Source: Microbacterium hatanonis (GTDB lineage Bacteria; Actinomycetota; Actinomycetes; Actinomycetales; Microbacteriaceae). Taken from it: 64,000 bases of DNA. The position numbers and the translations under genes were made by a program. This document shows positions 8,568 to 16,750 of this stretch, piece after piece. Position 1 is the stretch's first letter; every line of letters begins with the position of its first letter. A model generated the notes under the pieces. It did no database searches, was not told where the DNA came from, and saw only the letters and a list, made by a program, of their open reading frames with translations. The stretch lies in contig NZ_VRSV01000001.1 of NCBI RefSeq assembly GCF_008017415.1, forward strand, positions 1,860,001-1,924,000, read 5' to 3'.

Positions 8568-10106
8568 TCAGGGTCGCTCGCGCAGCTCGACGGGCAGCGA
8601 CGGCGCGAGCCGCCGCAGGCTCGCGAACGTGGGAACGAGCTGGTCGTAGAGCGCGCCGAACACCGGCTGCAGCTGTCGGTAGACGGATGCTGCGGTCGGA
8701 TCGGGACGCACGTGGTCGACGACCGGGATGAGGTCGGCGGCGACGTCGATGGAGTCGATCAGTCCGAGCGCCTCCATCCCCAACAGGGCCGCTCCGAAGC
8801 TCGAGCCCTCCTGCCCCTCCGCGAAGTCCACGCGGATGTCGAGCGCCGCGGCGAGCACGTCGCGCCAGAGGTCGCTCTTCATCACTCCCCCGGTGGCGCG
8901 CACCTGGGTGATCTCGAGCCCGGCGGCCCGCATCGACTGCAGGACGAGCGCGAGCTGCAGGCAGACCCCTTCGAGGGCCGCGCGGATGAGGTGCTCGCGG
9001 GTGTGCGCCCGCGACAGCCCGATGTAGGCGCCCTTGGGCAGCGCACTCCAGTGCGGGGCGCGCTCGCTGAGCAGGTAGGGCAGCATGATGAGCCCTCCCG
9101 AACCGGGCTGGGCACGGGCGGCGAGCTCCAGCAGCTCCGCCTCCTCGCCCGATGCGATCTCGGGAGCGAGGAGGGTACGCACCCAGTCGAGGGTCGCGCC
9201 GCCGTTGTTGATCGCCCCGCCGACCACCCAGCGGTCCTCGGTGAGCGCGTAGCAGAACACGCCGCCCTGAGGATCGACCGCGGGCTTGTCGACCCCGACG
9301 CGGAGGGCTCCGCTCGTACCGATCGAGCAGGCCGCGACTCCCGGGCCGACCGCCCCGACGCCCAGGTTGGCCAGGGGTCCGTCGCCGGCGCCGACGACCA
9401 CCGCGGTGTCGGCGGGGAGGCGCATCGCCTCGCTCGCCTCCTCGGTGAGGCCCCGCAGCACATGACGGGTGGGGACGAGCTCGGGGAGCTGCTCGACCGA
9501 GATACCGGCGATAGACAGGGCCTCGTCGTCCCACGCGAGCGTGTGGATGTTCATGAGGCCGCTGGCGGAGGCGAGCGAATGGTCGACGACGAGCGCACCG
9601 CACATGCGCACGAGCAGCCAGTCCTTGATGCCCACCCAGAAGGCCGCCTCCTCGTGGAGCTTCGGCTCGACCTCGCGGAACCAGACCAGCTTGGGCAGCG
9701 GCGACATGGGGTGCAGCGGAGTACCCGTCCGCCGGTGCAGGGCGAGACCGCCCGGCTGGGCCCGCAGACGCTCGGCGTGCACCCCGGCGCGCGTGTCGCC
9801 CCAGGTGACGACGGGCGTCAGCGGCCGATACGCCGCGTCGAGGGCGAGGAGGCTGTGCATCGCCGAGGAGAACGAGATGCCCGCGATCCGGTGGGCGCCC
9901 GTCACCGCGACGACGTCGCGCACGGCGGCGTAGGCGGCCTCGAGGATGGCCTCCGGGTCCTGCACCGCGTACCCGGGGTGAGGGGTGTCGAGGGCGTACC
10001 CGTGCGACGCGGTCGCCACTTGTGTGCCGTCGACCGCGAAGGCCACGGCCTTGGTGCTCGTCGTTCCGAGGTCGAGCCCGATGACCAGGTCCGCAGCATC
10101 CGTCAT
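8568..10106 (-). CDS. gntK: FGGY-family gluconokinase
   Basis: It phosphorylates gluconate to 6-phosphogluconate. The 512-residue protein has two actin-like FGGY halves: phosphate-1 motif GLDLGTTSTKAVAF at the N-terminus, GDGPLANLGVGAVGPG and the second adenosine-region block RATGGVMKSDLWRDVLA. FGGY kinases for xylulose or glycerol look alike; the gluconate call rests on the locus, which has idonate and gluconate dehydrogenases, GntP and gnd. It is the last gene of the minus-strand operon, 17 bases after idnD. The ATG gives MTDAADLVIGLD. Confidence 0.87.
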   Translation of the reverse strand: MTDAADLVIGLDLGTTSTKAVAFAVDGTQVATASHGYALDTPHPGYAVQDPEAILEAAYAAVRDVVAVTGAHRIAGISFSSAMHSLLALDAAYRPLTPVVTWGDTRAGVHAERLRAQPGGLALHRRTGTPLHPMSPLPKLVWFREVEPKLHEEAAFWVGIKDWLLVRMCGALVVDHSLASASGLMNIHTLAWDDEALSIAGISVEQLPELVPTRHVLRGLTEEASEAMRLPADTAVVVGAGDGPLANLGVGAVGPGVAACSIGTSGALRVGVDKPAVDPQGGVFCYALTEDRWVVGGAINNGGATLDWVRTLLAPEIASGEEAELLELAARAQPGSGGLIMLPYLLSERAPHWSALPKGAYIGLSRAHTREHLIRAALEGVCLQLALVLQSMRAAGLEITQVRATGGVMKSDLWRDVLAAALDIRVDFAEGQEGSSFGAALLGMEALGLIDSIDVAADLIPVVDHVRPDPTAASVYRQLQPVFGALYDQLVPTFASLRRLAPSLPVELRERP

Positions 10107-10123
10107 GGTCAGATCCTTCCAGG

Positions 10124-11140
10124 TCAGCGGACGGCGGCGAGCTCGACGACGACCTTGCCGCTCGCCGTGGAGTCCTTGGCGATCTCGAACGCCCGCACGG
10201 CCTCGTCGACCGGGAGCACGTGGGTGATGACCGCCTCGATCTCCGGATGCTGCGTCAGCAGTCGCACGGCGTCATCGATCTCGTCGTGGAACCGGAAGAC
10301 CCCGACGAGCGACACCTCCTTCGAGATGAGGGGTGCGATGTTCAGCGGCTTGGCCTCGTTCGGCACCATCCCCACCTGCACCACCGTGCCGCGTCGCCGG
10401 ACGGCGGCGAGCGCGGCCGAGATCGCCGGGGCGGCGCCCGAGCACTCGAAGACGACATCGAAGGCCTCGTCGGGGAGCGACTGCTCGCCGATGCGCACCA
10501 CGGCGTCCGCTCCGAGGCCGGTGGCCCGCAGGAGCGGCTCGACGAGGACGTCGGACACCGTGACGTGCTCGGCGCCGCGCGCGCGGGCAGCGGCGGCGGT
10601 GAGCAGTCCGATCGGTCCGGCGCCCGACACCAGCACCCGGGCGCCCGTGATGTCGCCGACACGCGTGATCGCGTGCAGGGCGACGGCGAGCGGCTCCGCG
10701 AGCACGGCGCGGCGCACCGGGAGATCGGCGGGGAGCACGCGCACCATGTCCGCCTCGACGACGAGCAGCTCGCTCATCGCGCCCTGCGTGTGCGGACGCG
10801 TCGACGCGCTGCCGAGATAGGAGCCCCCCGGCCAGAGATGGGGCTCGTCCTCGGTCCCCCGCGTCGGCGTCCCGAACCGCGCCGGATGCACCGTGACGGG
10901 GGTTCCCGGAGCCAGCTCGCCGCGGGGATCGAGATCGACGCGGCCCGACAGCTCGTGGCCGGGGACGAGCGGCTCCTCCACGACGAACGCGCCGTTGGCG
11001 CCCTCGAAGTAGTAGTGCAGGTCGGAGCCGCAGATCCCGACGAAGTCGACCCGGATGCGCACCTGGCCCACTGCCGGCTCCGGCTCGGGAACGTCGGTGA
11101 CGTCGAGGTCGAGCTTGCCGTTGATGACGACCGATCTCAT
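10124..11140 (-). CDS. idnD: L-idonate 5-dehydrogenase-like zinc alcohol dehydrogenase
   Basis: It is predicted to oxidise L-idonate to 5-keto-D-gluconate with NAD(P). The 338-residue MDR protein has the catalytic zinc ligands Cys37 (GICGSD), His62 and Glu63 (GHE), and the Rossmann signature SGAGPIGLLTA. The four-Cys structural zinc loop usually found near residues 90-115 is absent: that stretch has no Cys at all. Other substrates such as sorbitol or xylitol are possible from sequence alone; the neighbouring SDR and gluconokinase support idonate. AAAGGA precedes the ATG. Confidence 0.83.
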   Translation of the reverse strand: MRSVVINGKLDLDVTDVPEPEPAVGQVRIRVDFVGICGSDLHYYFEGANGAFVVEEPLVPGHELSGRVDLDPRGELAPGTPVTVHPARFGTPTRGTEDEPHLWPGGSYLGSASTRPHTQGAMSELLVVEADMVRVLPADLPVRRAVLAEPLAVALHAITRVGDITGARVLVSGAGPIGLLTAAAARARGAEHVTVSDVLVEPLLRATGLGADAVVRIGEQSLPDEAFDVVFECSGAAPAISAALAAVRRRGTVVQVGMVPNEAKPLNIAPLISKEVSLVGVFRFHDEIDDAVRLLTQHPEIEAVITHVLPVDEAVRAFEIAKDSTASGKVVVELAAVR

Positions 11141-11173
11141 GGTCGATCCTTTCGTGACGGGAACGAGGGGTGA

Positions 11174-11941
11174 TCAGACGACGGAGGTCATGCCGCCGTC
11201 GACGAAGATGTTCTGCCCGCTGACGAAGTCGCTCGCCGACGATGCGAGATAGAGGAGTGTGCCCGCCAGCTCTTCGGGGCGCCCCCAGCGCTGAGCCGGG
11301 GTGCGCTGCTCGACCCACGCCGAGAACTCCGCGTCGGCGACGAGCGCGGAGTTCATCTCCGTCGCGAAGTACCCCGGTGAGAGCGTGTTGACCTGGATGT
11401 TGTGCCGTGCGAGGTCGGCCGCCATTCCCCGGCTGAGCTGCGCGACCCCGCCCTTGCTCGCCGAGTAGGGCGCGATCGTCTGACGGGCCAGCATCGACTG
11501 CACCGACGCGATGTTGACGATCTTGCCCGACCCCCGCTCGATCATGGCCGGCGCGACGAAGCGCGACACGTAGAAGACGCTCGAGAGGTTCGACGCGATC
11601 ACGGCGTCCCAGTCCGCGACGGGGAACTCCGCGAACGGCGCGCGCCGCTGGACGCCCGCGTTGTTGACGAGGATGTCGGGGACGCCGTGCGCGGCGATGA
11701 GATCGCCCATCGCCCGCTCGACCTCCGCAGCATCCGTCACGTCGAACGTCACCGTCACCGGTCGTCGACCGCTCCGCGCCGCGAGCAGGTCGGCGGACTC
11801 CGCGAGCGCCGACGCGTCGCGCCCGTGGAGCACGAGGTCGGCGCCCGCATCCGCCAGCGCGAGCGCGAGGGATCGCCCGAGGCCCCGGGACGAGCCCGTG
11901 ACGAGGGCCGATCTGCCGGTGAGGTCGAACATCGCGTTCAT
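11174..11941 (-). CDS. idnO: Gluconate 5-dehydrogenase-like SDR
   Basis: It is predicted to reduce 5-ketogluconate to D-gluconate, the step between IdnD and gluconokinase. The 255-residue classical SDR shows TGSSRGLGRSLA, NNAGVQ, Ser (IASVQS), Tyr and Lys (YSASKGG) and the C-terminal FVDGG. It lies between gntP and idnD in one operon, with gaps of 19 and 33 bases. ATGs at 11941 and 11932 are both possible; the first is given. Confidence is high for the family and good for the substrate by context. Confidence 0.86.
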   Translation of the reverse strand: MNAMFDLTGRSALVTGSSRGLGRSLALALADAGADLVLHGRDASALAESADLLAARSGRRPVTVTFDVTDAAEVERAMGDLIAAHGVPDILVNNAGVQRRAPFAEFPVADWDAVIASNLSSVFYVSRFVAPAMIERGSGKIVNIASVQSMLARQTIAPYSASKGGVAQLSRGMAADLARHNIQVNTLSPGYFATEMNSALVADAEFSAWVEQRTPAQRWGRPEELAGTLLYLASSASDFVSGQNIFVDGGMTSVV

Positions 11942-11960
11942 CTCTCGGGGTGCCTTTCGG

Positions 11961-13352
11961 TCAGAACAGCTGGGCGACGAGGTAGACGACGAGCACGAGG
12001 ACGAAGCCGATGATCGACTCCAGCCCCTGCTGGACCGTCCAGGTCTTGAGCGTGGTCTTCACGTCCATGCCCATGAGGCGGCCAACGAGCCAGAAGCCGG
12101 AGTCGTTGACGTGTCCGGCGAAGACCGAGCCCGCCGCGGCGGCGAGAGTGATCGCCGCGACCTCGAGGGGGTTGAAGCCGCCGCTGATCACCGCGGGGGC
12201 GACGAGGCCGGCGGAGGTGACCAGAGCGACGGTCGCAGAACCCTGCGCGAGGCGGAGCACCACCGCGATGATGTACGCGGCGAAGATGACGGGAAGGCCG
12301 AGGTCGGAGAGCGTCCCCGACAGCGCATCGCCGATGCCCGACGCGCGCAGGACGCCGCCGAACATTCCGCCCGCACCGGTGATGAGGATGACCGAGCAGA
12401 TCGGGCCGAGCGAACGCTCGACGATCTTCTCCAGCGCGCTTCCGCCGACGCCGCGGGCGCGGCCCAGGACGACGAGGGCCACGAGCACCGAGATCAGCAG
12501 GGCGACGGGGCTGGTTCCGATGAGCGTCAGGAACTGCACCCAGAGCGCGGTCGGATCGACGACGCCGATCGAGCCGAGGGCGTCGAGCCCGGTGTTCAGG
12601 AAGATGAGCAGCATGGGGACGGCGATGATGCCGATCACCGTGCCCGCCTTCGGCGGGTTGACCGCCTGCACGTCGTCTTCCGGACGGCCGAACAGGGCCA
12701 GGACGGGCATCGGGATGCGCTTGTTCACGCGCTTGGCCCAGAGGTATCCGGAGATGTACCAGGTCGGGAACGCGACGAGCATGCCGACGAGCAGAACGAC
12801 GCCGAGGTTGGCTTCGAAGTACTCCGTCGCCGTGACCGGGCCCGGGTGCGGAGGCAGGAAGACGTGCATGACCGAGAACGCCGCCGCGGAGGAGATCCCG
12901 TACAGCAGCAGGTTGTTGCCGCCGACGCGGCGTGCGACGGCGAAGACCACCGGGAGCATCACGATCAGGCCGGCGTCGAAGAACATCGGGAACCCGATGA
13001 TCAGCGAAGCGATGCCGAGGGCGAAGGCTGCGCGCTTCTCTCCGAAGACGTCGACCATCTTCTCCGCGAGCACCCGGGCGCCGCCGCTGGATTCGACGAG
13101 ACTGCCGAGCATTGCGCCGAGCCCCACGAGCAGGGCCACCGACCCGAGCGTGCCTCCGAACCCGCTGACCAGCACTCCCGAGATCTCACCGGTGGGGATG
13201 CCGGTGGCGAGCGCGGTCAGGAGCGACACCAGCACCAGCACGAGGAACGCGTGCAGCTTGACGACGATGACCAGGAACAGGATGACCGCGATCGCCGCTG
13301 CGGCTATGCCGAGCAGCGGGAGCGCTCCGAGTGTCTGAGTCCACTCTTCCAT
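11961..13352 (-). CDS. gntP: GntP-family gluconate/idonate permease
   Basis: A proton-coupled importer of gluconate and related aldonates in the inner membrane. The 463 residues carry about 12-14 hydrophobic segments and family blocks such as IGFPMFFDAGLIVMLPVVFAVAR, HVFLPPHPGPVTA and GHVNDSGFWLVGRL. It is the first gene of the operon that continues with idnO, idnD and gntK. GGAGA is six bases before the ATG. Control by the divergent regulator through the operator at 13473-13487 is likely. Confidence 0.93.
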   Translation of the reverse strand: MEEWTQTLGALPLLGIAAAAIAVILFLVIVVKLHAFLVLVLVSLLTALATGIPTGEISGVLVSGFGGTLGSVALLVGLGAMLGSLVESSGGARVLAEKMVDVFGEKRAAFALGIASLIIGFPMFFDAGLIVMLPVVFAVARRVGGNNLLLYGISSAAAFSVMHVFLPPHPGPVTATEYFEANLGVVLLVGMLVAFPTWYISGYLWAKRVNKRIPMPVLALFGRPEDDVQAVNPPKAGTVIGIIAVPMLLIFLNTGLDALGSIGVVDPTALWVQFLTLIGTSPVALLISVLVALVVLGRARGVGGSALEKIVERSLGPICSVILITGAGGMFGGVLRASGIGDALSGTLSDLGLPVIFAAYIIAVVLRLAQGSATVALVTSAGLVAPAVISGGFNPLEVAAITLAAAAGSVFAGHVNDSGFWLVGRLMGMDVKTTLKTWTVQQGLESIIGFVLVLVVYLVAQLF

Positions 13353-13472
13353 GGGGATTCTCCGTTGAATTCGAGGGTGACCGGCCCATGGCTGACGCCG
13401 CGCGACCGGGGCTGACTAGGGTGGGGACCGCCTCGACGGAGCGCTTCCCCGAAGCCACCGTCAGGTTGCCAC

Positions 13473-13487
13473 AAAGATAGTACTTTT
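13473..13487. promoter_or_regulatory. Candidate GntR operator in the gntP/gntR divergent region
   Basis: The 15-mer AAAGATAGTACTTTT lies in an AT-rich patch of about 22 bases within very GC-rich DNA. Its core GATAGTAC (13476-13483) equals the core of the operator reported for the gluconate regulators GntR1/GntR2 of Corynebacterium glutamicum (TATGATAGTACCAAT). It sits 15 bases before the regulator's start, in the 150-base gap to gntP. Confidence 0.65.
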
Positions 13488-13502
13488 ACAAACGGAGGCC
13501 TG

Positions 13503-14246
13503 ATGAGCGGGATGCGCGAAGGCTCGCACAGCCGCGTCGTGCAAGAACTCGGGCGCCGGATCGCCGGTCTCACGCTGCCCGCGGGCACGGTGCTGACCCT
13601 CGCCGGCCTCGAGGAGGAGTTCGGCACGTCGCGCACCGTGGTGCGCGAGGCGATCCGCGTGCTGGAGACGCACGGACTGGTCCGCTCCCGTCGGCGCGTG
13701 GGAATCACCGTGCAGCCGCGCACCGAGTGGGACAGCCTCAACGCCTCGGTCATCCAGTGGACGCTCGACGGCCCCCGCCGCAGGGACCAGCTGATCGAGC
13801 TCATGGATCTGCGCGAAGCCGTCGAACCGGTCGCGGCGAGGCTCGCCGCTCAGCGCGCCACCGCCGAGCAGCGGGCCGAGCTCCTGCGTTCGGCGACCGC
13901 CCTCAGCGACCTCGGGGCCGCGGGCCTGGGCGATTCGGACGAGTACCTCGCGGCCGACATCGCGTACCACTCGCTCCTGCTCACGGCCAGCGGCAACGCT
14001 CTCCTGGCCCAGATGGCCGGTCCGGTGACCGAGATCCTCCGGGGCCGCACCTCCTACGGGCTCACGCCCTCCGACCCGCGACCCGGCACGCTCGAAGCCC
14101 ATGTCGCGACCGCCGCGGCCGTCGTGGCCGGCGACGTCGACGTGGCGGAGCGGGAGGCCCGACACCATCTGGCGCTCGTCGCCGACGAGGTCAGCGCGCT
14201 GCAGCAGCCCCCGACAGCGGCCCCCGGTTCGATCCCGATAGCCTGA
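13503..14246 (+). CDS. FadR-subfamily GntR regulator of the aldonate locus
   Basis: A 247-residue repressor with an N-terminal winged helix-turn-helix (residues about 10-75, SRTVVREAIRVLETHGLVRSR) and an all-helical FCD ligand-binding domain (about 95-230) with the metal-type residues Asp in DIAYH, and His in EAHVATAAAVVAGD and REARHHLALV. It probably senses gluconate or 6-phosphogluconate. GGAGG is four bases before the ATG. It is divergent from gntP and 28 bases upstream of gnd. Confidence 0.88.
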   Translation: MSGMREGSHSRVVQELGRRIAGLTLPAGTVLTLAGLEEEFGTSRTVVREAIRVLETHGLVRSRRRVGITVQPRTEWDSLNASVIQWTLDGPRRRDQLIELMDLREAVEPVAARLAAQRATAEQRAELLRSATALSDLGAAGLGDSDEYLAADIAYHSLLLTASGNALLAQMAGPVTEILRGRTSYGLTPSDPRPGTLEAHVATAAAVVAGDVDVAEREARHHLALVADEVSALQQPPTAAPGSIPIA

Positions 14247-14274
14247 GGGGGTTCCGAGACTTCAAGGAGTTCGC

Positions 14275-15870
14275 GTGTCCTCTGACCCCACGTCCGCACA
14301 GAAGCACCTCTCACCGGATCAGGCCGACGGCCCCGATTCGGCGCCCGACCACGAATCGGCCCCCGGTTCGGAGAACGTCGAGCGTCCCGTCGGCGAGGCC
14401 GGCGTCGATGCCCCCGCCACCGGCGGACAGGCCAACATCGGTGTCGTCGGACTCGCGGTGATGGGCTCGAACCTCGCGCGCAACCTCGCCAGCCGCGAGG
14501 GCAACACGGTCGCGGTGTACAACCGCAGCTCCGACAAGACCGAGCACCTCGTGCAGGCGCACCCCGAGGCCGGTTTCGCGCCCGCCTTCTCGTACGAGGA
14601 GTTCGCCGCGAACCTGCAGAAGCCCCGCGCCGCGATCATCATGGTCAAGGCCGGCCGTCCCACCGACGCCGTCATCGACGAGCTGGTGCGCGTCTTCGAG
14701 CCGGGCGACATCATCGTCGACGGCGGCAACGCGCTGTTCACCGACACCATCCGCCGCGAGAAGGCCGTCCGCGAGACGGGGATCAACTTCGTCGGCATGG
14801 GCGTCTCCGGCGGTGAGGAGGGTGCTCTCCTCGGACCCTCGATCATGCCCGGCGGCTCGGACGAGTCGTGGGTCACCCTGGGCCCGATCCTGAAGTCGAT
14901 CGCCGCGATCGCCGAGGGCGAGCCCTGCGTCACCCACGTCGGCCACGACGGCGCCGGCCACTTCGTGAAGATGGTGCACAACGGCATCGAGTACGCCGAC
15001 ATGCAGCTGATCGCCGAGGCGTACGACCTCATCCGTCGCGGCACCGGCAAGTCGCCCGCCGAGATCGCCGACATCTTCGCCGAATGGAACCGCGGCGAGC
15101 TCGAGTCGTACCTCATCGAGATCACCGCCGAGGTGCTCCGCCAGACGGATGCGGCGACCGGACGCCCGCTCGTGGACGTGATCGTCGACCAGGCCGGCGC
15201 GAAGGGCACGGGAGCGTGGACGGTGCAGACCGCCCTGTCGCTCGGCGTGCCCGTCTCGGGCATCGCCGAGGCGACCTTCGCCCGCTCGCTGTCGTCGCAC
15301 GCCGAGCAGCGCGAGATCTCGGGCGGTCTGCCCGGCCCGTCGGCCGAGGGCGACTTCGCGGTCGACGACGCCGACGAGTTCATCGAGAAGATCCGTCTCG
15401 CTCTGTGGGCGTCGAAGATCGTCGCCTACTCCCAGGGGTTCGACGAGATCCGTGCGGGCGCCGCCGAGTACGGCTGGAAGATCGATCTCGGAGCCATCGC
15501 CGGCATCTGGCGGGGCGGCTGCATCATCCGCGCCCAGTTCCTCAACCGCATCACCGAGGCCTACGCCGAGACGCCCGACCTCGCGGTGCTGCTGACGGCG
15601 CCGTACTTCGTCGAAGCGCTCGAGCGCAGCCAGTCCGCCTGGCGCGACGTCGTCGCGACGTCGGCCCGCGTCGGCATTCCGGCTCCCGCGTTCTCGTCGT
15701 CGCTGGCGTACTACGACGGCCTCCGCGCCGAGCGTCTTCCCGCCGCTCTCATCCAGGGTCAGCGTGACTTCTTCGGTGCGCACACGTACAAGCGCATCGA
15801 CAAGCCGGGCACCTTCCACACGCTGTGGTCGGGCGACCGCAGCGAGATCGAGGCCGAGGACACGCACTGA
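14275..15870 (+). CDS. gnd: 6-phosphogluconate dehydrogenase, decarboxylating
   Basis: It oxidises 6-phosphogluconate to ribulose 5-phosphate with CO2 release and NADP reduction, downstream of gluconokinase. Visible motifs are the Rossmann start IGVVGLAVMGSNLARNLA, the catalytic GHDGAGHFVKMVHNGIEYADMQ and the C-terminal block IWRGGCIIRAQFLNRI. The GTG at 14275 is supported by AAGGAG five bases upstream. It gives 531 residues, about 52 more than a usual Gnd; the extra N-terminal part is Ser/Pro/Asp/Glu-rich and probably disordered. It is likely co-transcribed with the regulator. Confidence 0.95.
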   Translation: MSSDPTSAQKHLSPDQADGPDSAPDHESAPGSENVERPVGEAGVDAPATGGQANIGVVGLAVMGSNLARNLASREGNTVAVYNRSSDKTEHLVQAHPEAGFAPAFSYEEFAANLQKPRAAIIMVKAGRPTDAVIDELVRVFEPGDIIVDGGNALFTDTIRREKAVRETGINFVGMGVSGGEEGALLGPSIMPGGSDESWVTLGPILKSIAAIAEGEPCVTHVGHDGAGHFVKMVHNGIEYADMQLIAEAYDLIRRGTGKSPAEIADIFAEWNRGELESYLIEITAEVLRQTDAATGRPLVDVIVDQAGAKGTGAWTVQTALSLGVPVSGIAEATFARSLSSHAEQREISGGLPGPSAEGDFAVDDADEFIEKIRLALWASKIVAYSQGFDEIRAGAAEYGWKIDLGAIAGIWRGGCIIRAQFLNRITEAYAETPDLAVLLTAPYFVEALERSQSAWRDVVATSARVGIPAPAFSSSLAYYDGLRAERLPAALIQGQRDFFGAHTYKRIDKPGTFHTLWSGDRSEIEAEDTH

Positions 15871-15899
15871 CGTCGGGCCGCCCCGCGCGAACGCCCGAA

Positions 15900-15972
15900 C
15901 CGCGAGACGTCACCCCGTATACGAGACTGCGGCCGTACGCCGCTGTCTCGTGCCGGGGATGACGTCTCGCGG
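15900..15972. repeat. 73-base near-perfect nested hairpin between convergent genes
   Basis: Four nested arm pairs fold the whole stretch: CCGCGAGACGTCA (15900-15912) with TGACGTCTCGCGG (15960-15972); CCCCG with CGGGG; CGAGAC (15922-15927) with GTCTCG (15945-15950); GCGGC (15929-15933) with GCCGC (15939-15943). It lies between the ends of gnd and the ABC ATPase gene and could terminate both. Confidence 0.85.
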
Positions 15973-15980
15973 TCTCTGCG

Positions 15981-16709
15981 TCACCGGCGCGTGATGTCGG
16001 TGACCTTCCCGCGATCGAGGCGCAGGCGTCGACGGGCGCGCGCGGCCACCGCGGAGTCGTGGGTCACGACGATGAGCGTGAGCCCGGCCGCGTTGAGCCC
16101 CTCGAGCACCGCGAGGATCTCGTCGCGCATCCGCTCGTCGAGGTTGCCCGTCGGCTCGTCGGCCAGCAGCACGCGCGGCCGCTTGGCAACGGCGCGCGCG
16201 ATCGCGACGCGCTGCTGCTGGCCTCCCGACAGCTCGCCCGGCCGGTGGTCGGCCCGATCGGCGAGACCGACCTGTTCGAGAGCCTCCGCAACGCGGGTCG
16301 CGCGCTCGTCTCGGCCGAGGCCGAGCGGCTCGAGGCCCATGTCGACGTTCTCCGCGGCCGTGAGTGTCGGGATGAGGTTGAACCCCTGGAAGACGAAGCC
16401 GATCTCGGCGGCACGCAGGCGCCCGATCTCGGCGTTCGATGCGGCGGCGACGTCGACCTGGCCGAGCCGCACCGATCCGGCCGTGGGACGGTCGAGCGCG
16501 CCGAGCAGCTGGAGCAGCGTCGACTTCCCGCCGCCCGTCGGGCCCTGGATGGTGACGAAGTCTCCCTGTTCGATCTCGAGATCGACTCCCGCGAGCGCGT
16601 TGACGACCCGCTCGCGCTGCCGGTAGGTGCGGGTGACCCCCGCGAGGCGGTAGATCGGCGAGCGCTCGTCGATGCCGGACGGGGTGGTCGAGGTGTCTGC
16701 GATGGTCAT
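15981..16709 (-). CDS. ABC transporter ATPase, MacB/LolD type
   Basis: A 242-residue ATPase that partners the permease encoded 41 bases upstream. It has Walker A GPTGGGKST (a Gly-rich variant with Thr-Gly in place of the usual Ser-Gly), Q-loop FVFQGFN, signature LSGGQQQR, Walker B VLLADEPTGNLD and the switch His in VVTHD. The N-terminal 25 residues are extra. GGAGAAG upstream supports the ATG at 16709. MacB-type pairs export peptides or lipoproteins, or sense antimicrobials. Confidence 0.92.
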   Translation of the reverse strand: MTIADTSTTPSGIDERSPIYRLAGVTRTYRQRERVVNALAGVDLEIEQGDFVTIQGPTGGGKSTLLQLLGALDRPTAGSVRLGQVDVAAASNAEIGRLRAAEIGFVFQGFNLIPTLTAAENVDMGLEPLGLGRDERATRVAEALEQVGLADRADHRPGELSGGQQQRVAIARAVAKRPRVLLADEPTGNLDERMRDEILAVLEGLNAAGLTLIVVTHDSAVAARARRRLRLDRGKVTDITRR

Positions 16710-16750
16710 GCTCTCTTCTCCGATTGAGGTGTCGAACGGACGGTCGGGTC

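Noticed and set aside
8568..10106. Xylulokinase identity for the FGGY kinase
   Set aside because: Sequence alone allows it, but the operon carries gluconate and idonate genes and no xylose isomerase.
8091..10820. 909-codon plus-strand frame opposite gntK and idnD
   Set aside because: Opposite two well-defined enzymes; composition typical of shadow frames in high-G+C DNA.
14221..14246. GGTTCGATCCCG resembling a tRNA T-loop
   Set aside because: It lies in the regulator's coding end and no acceptor, D or anticodon arms pair around it.
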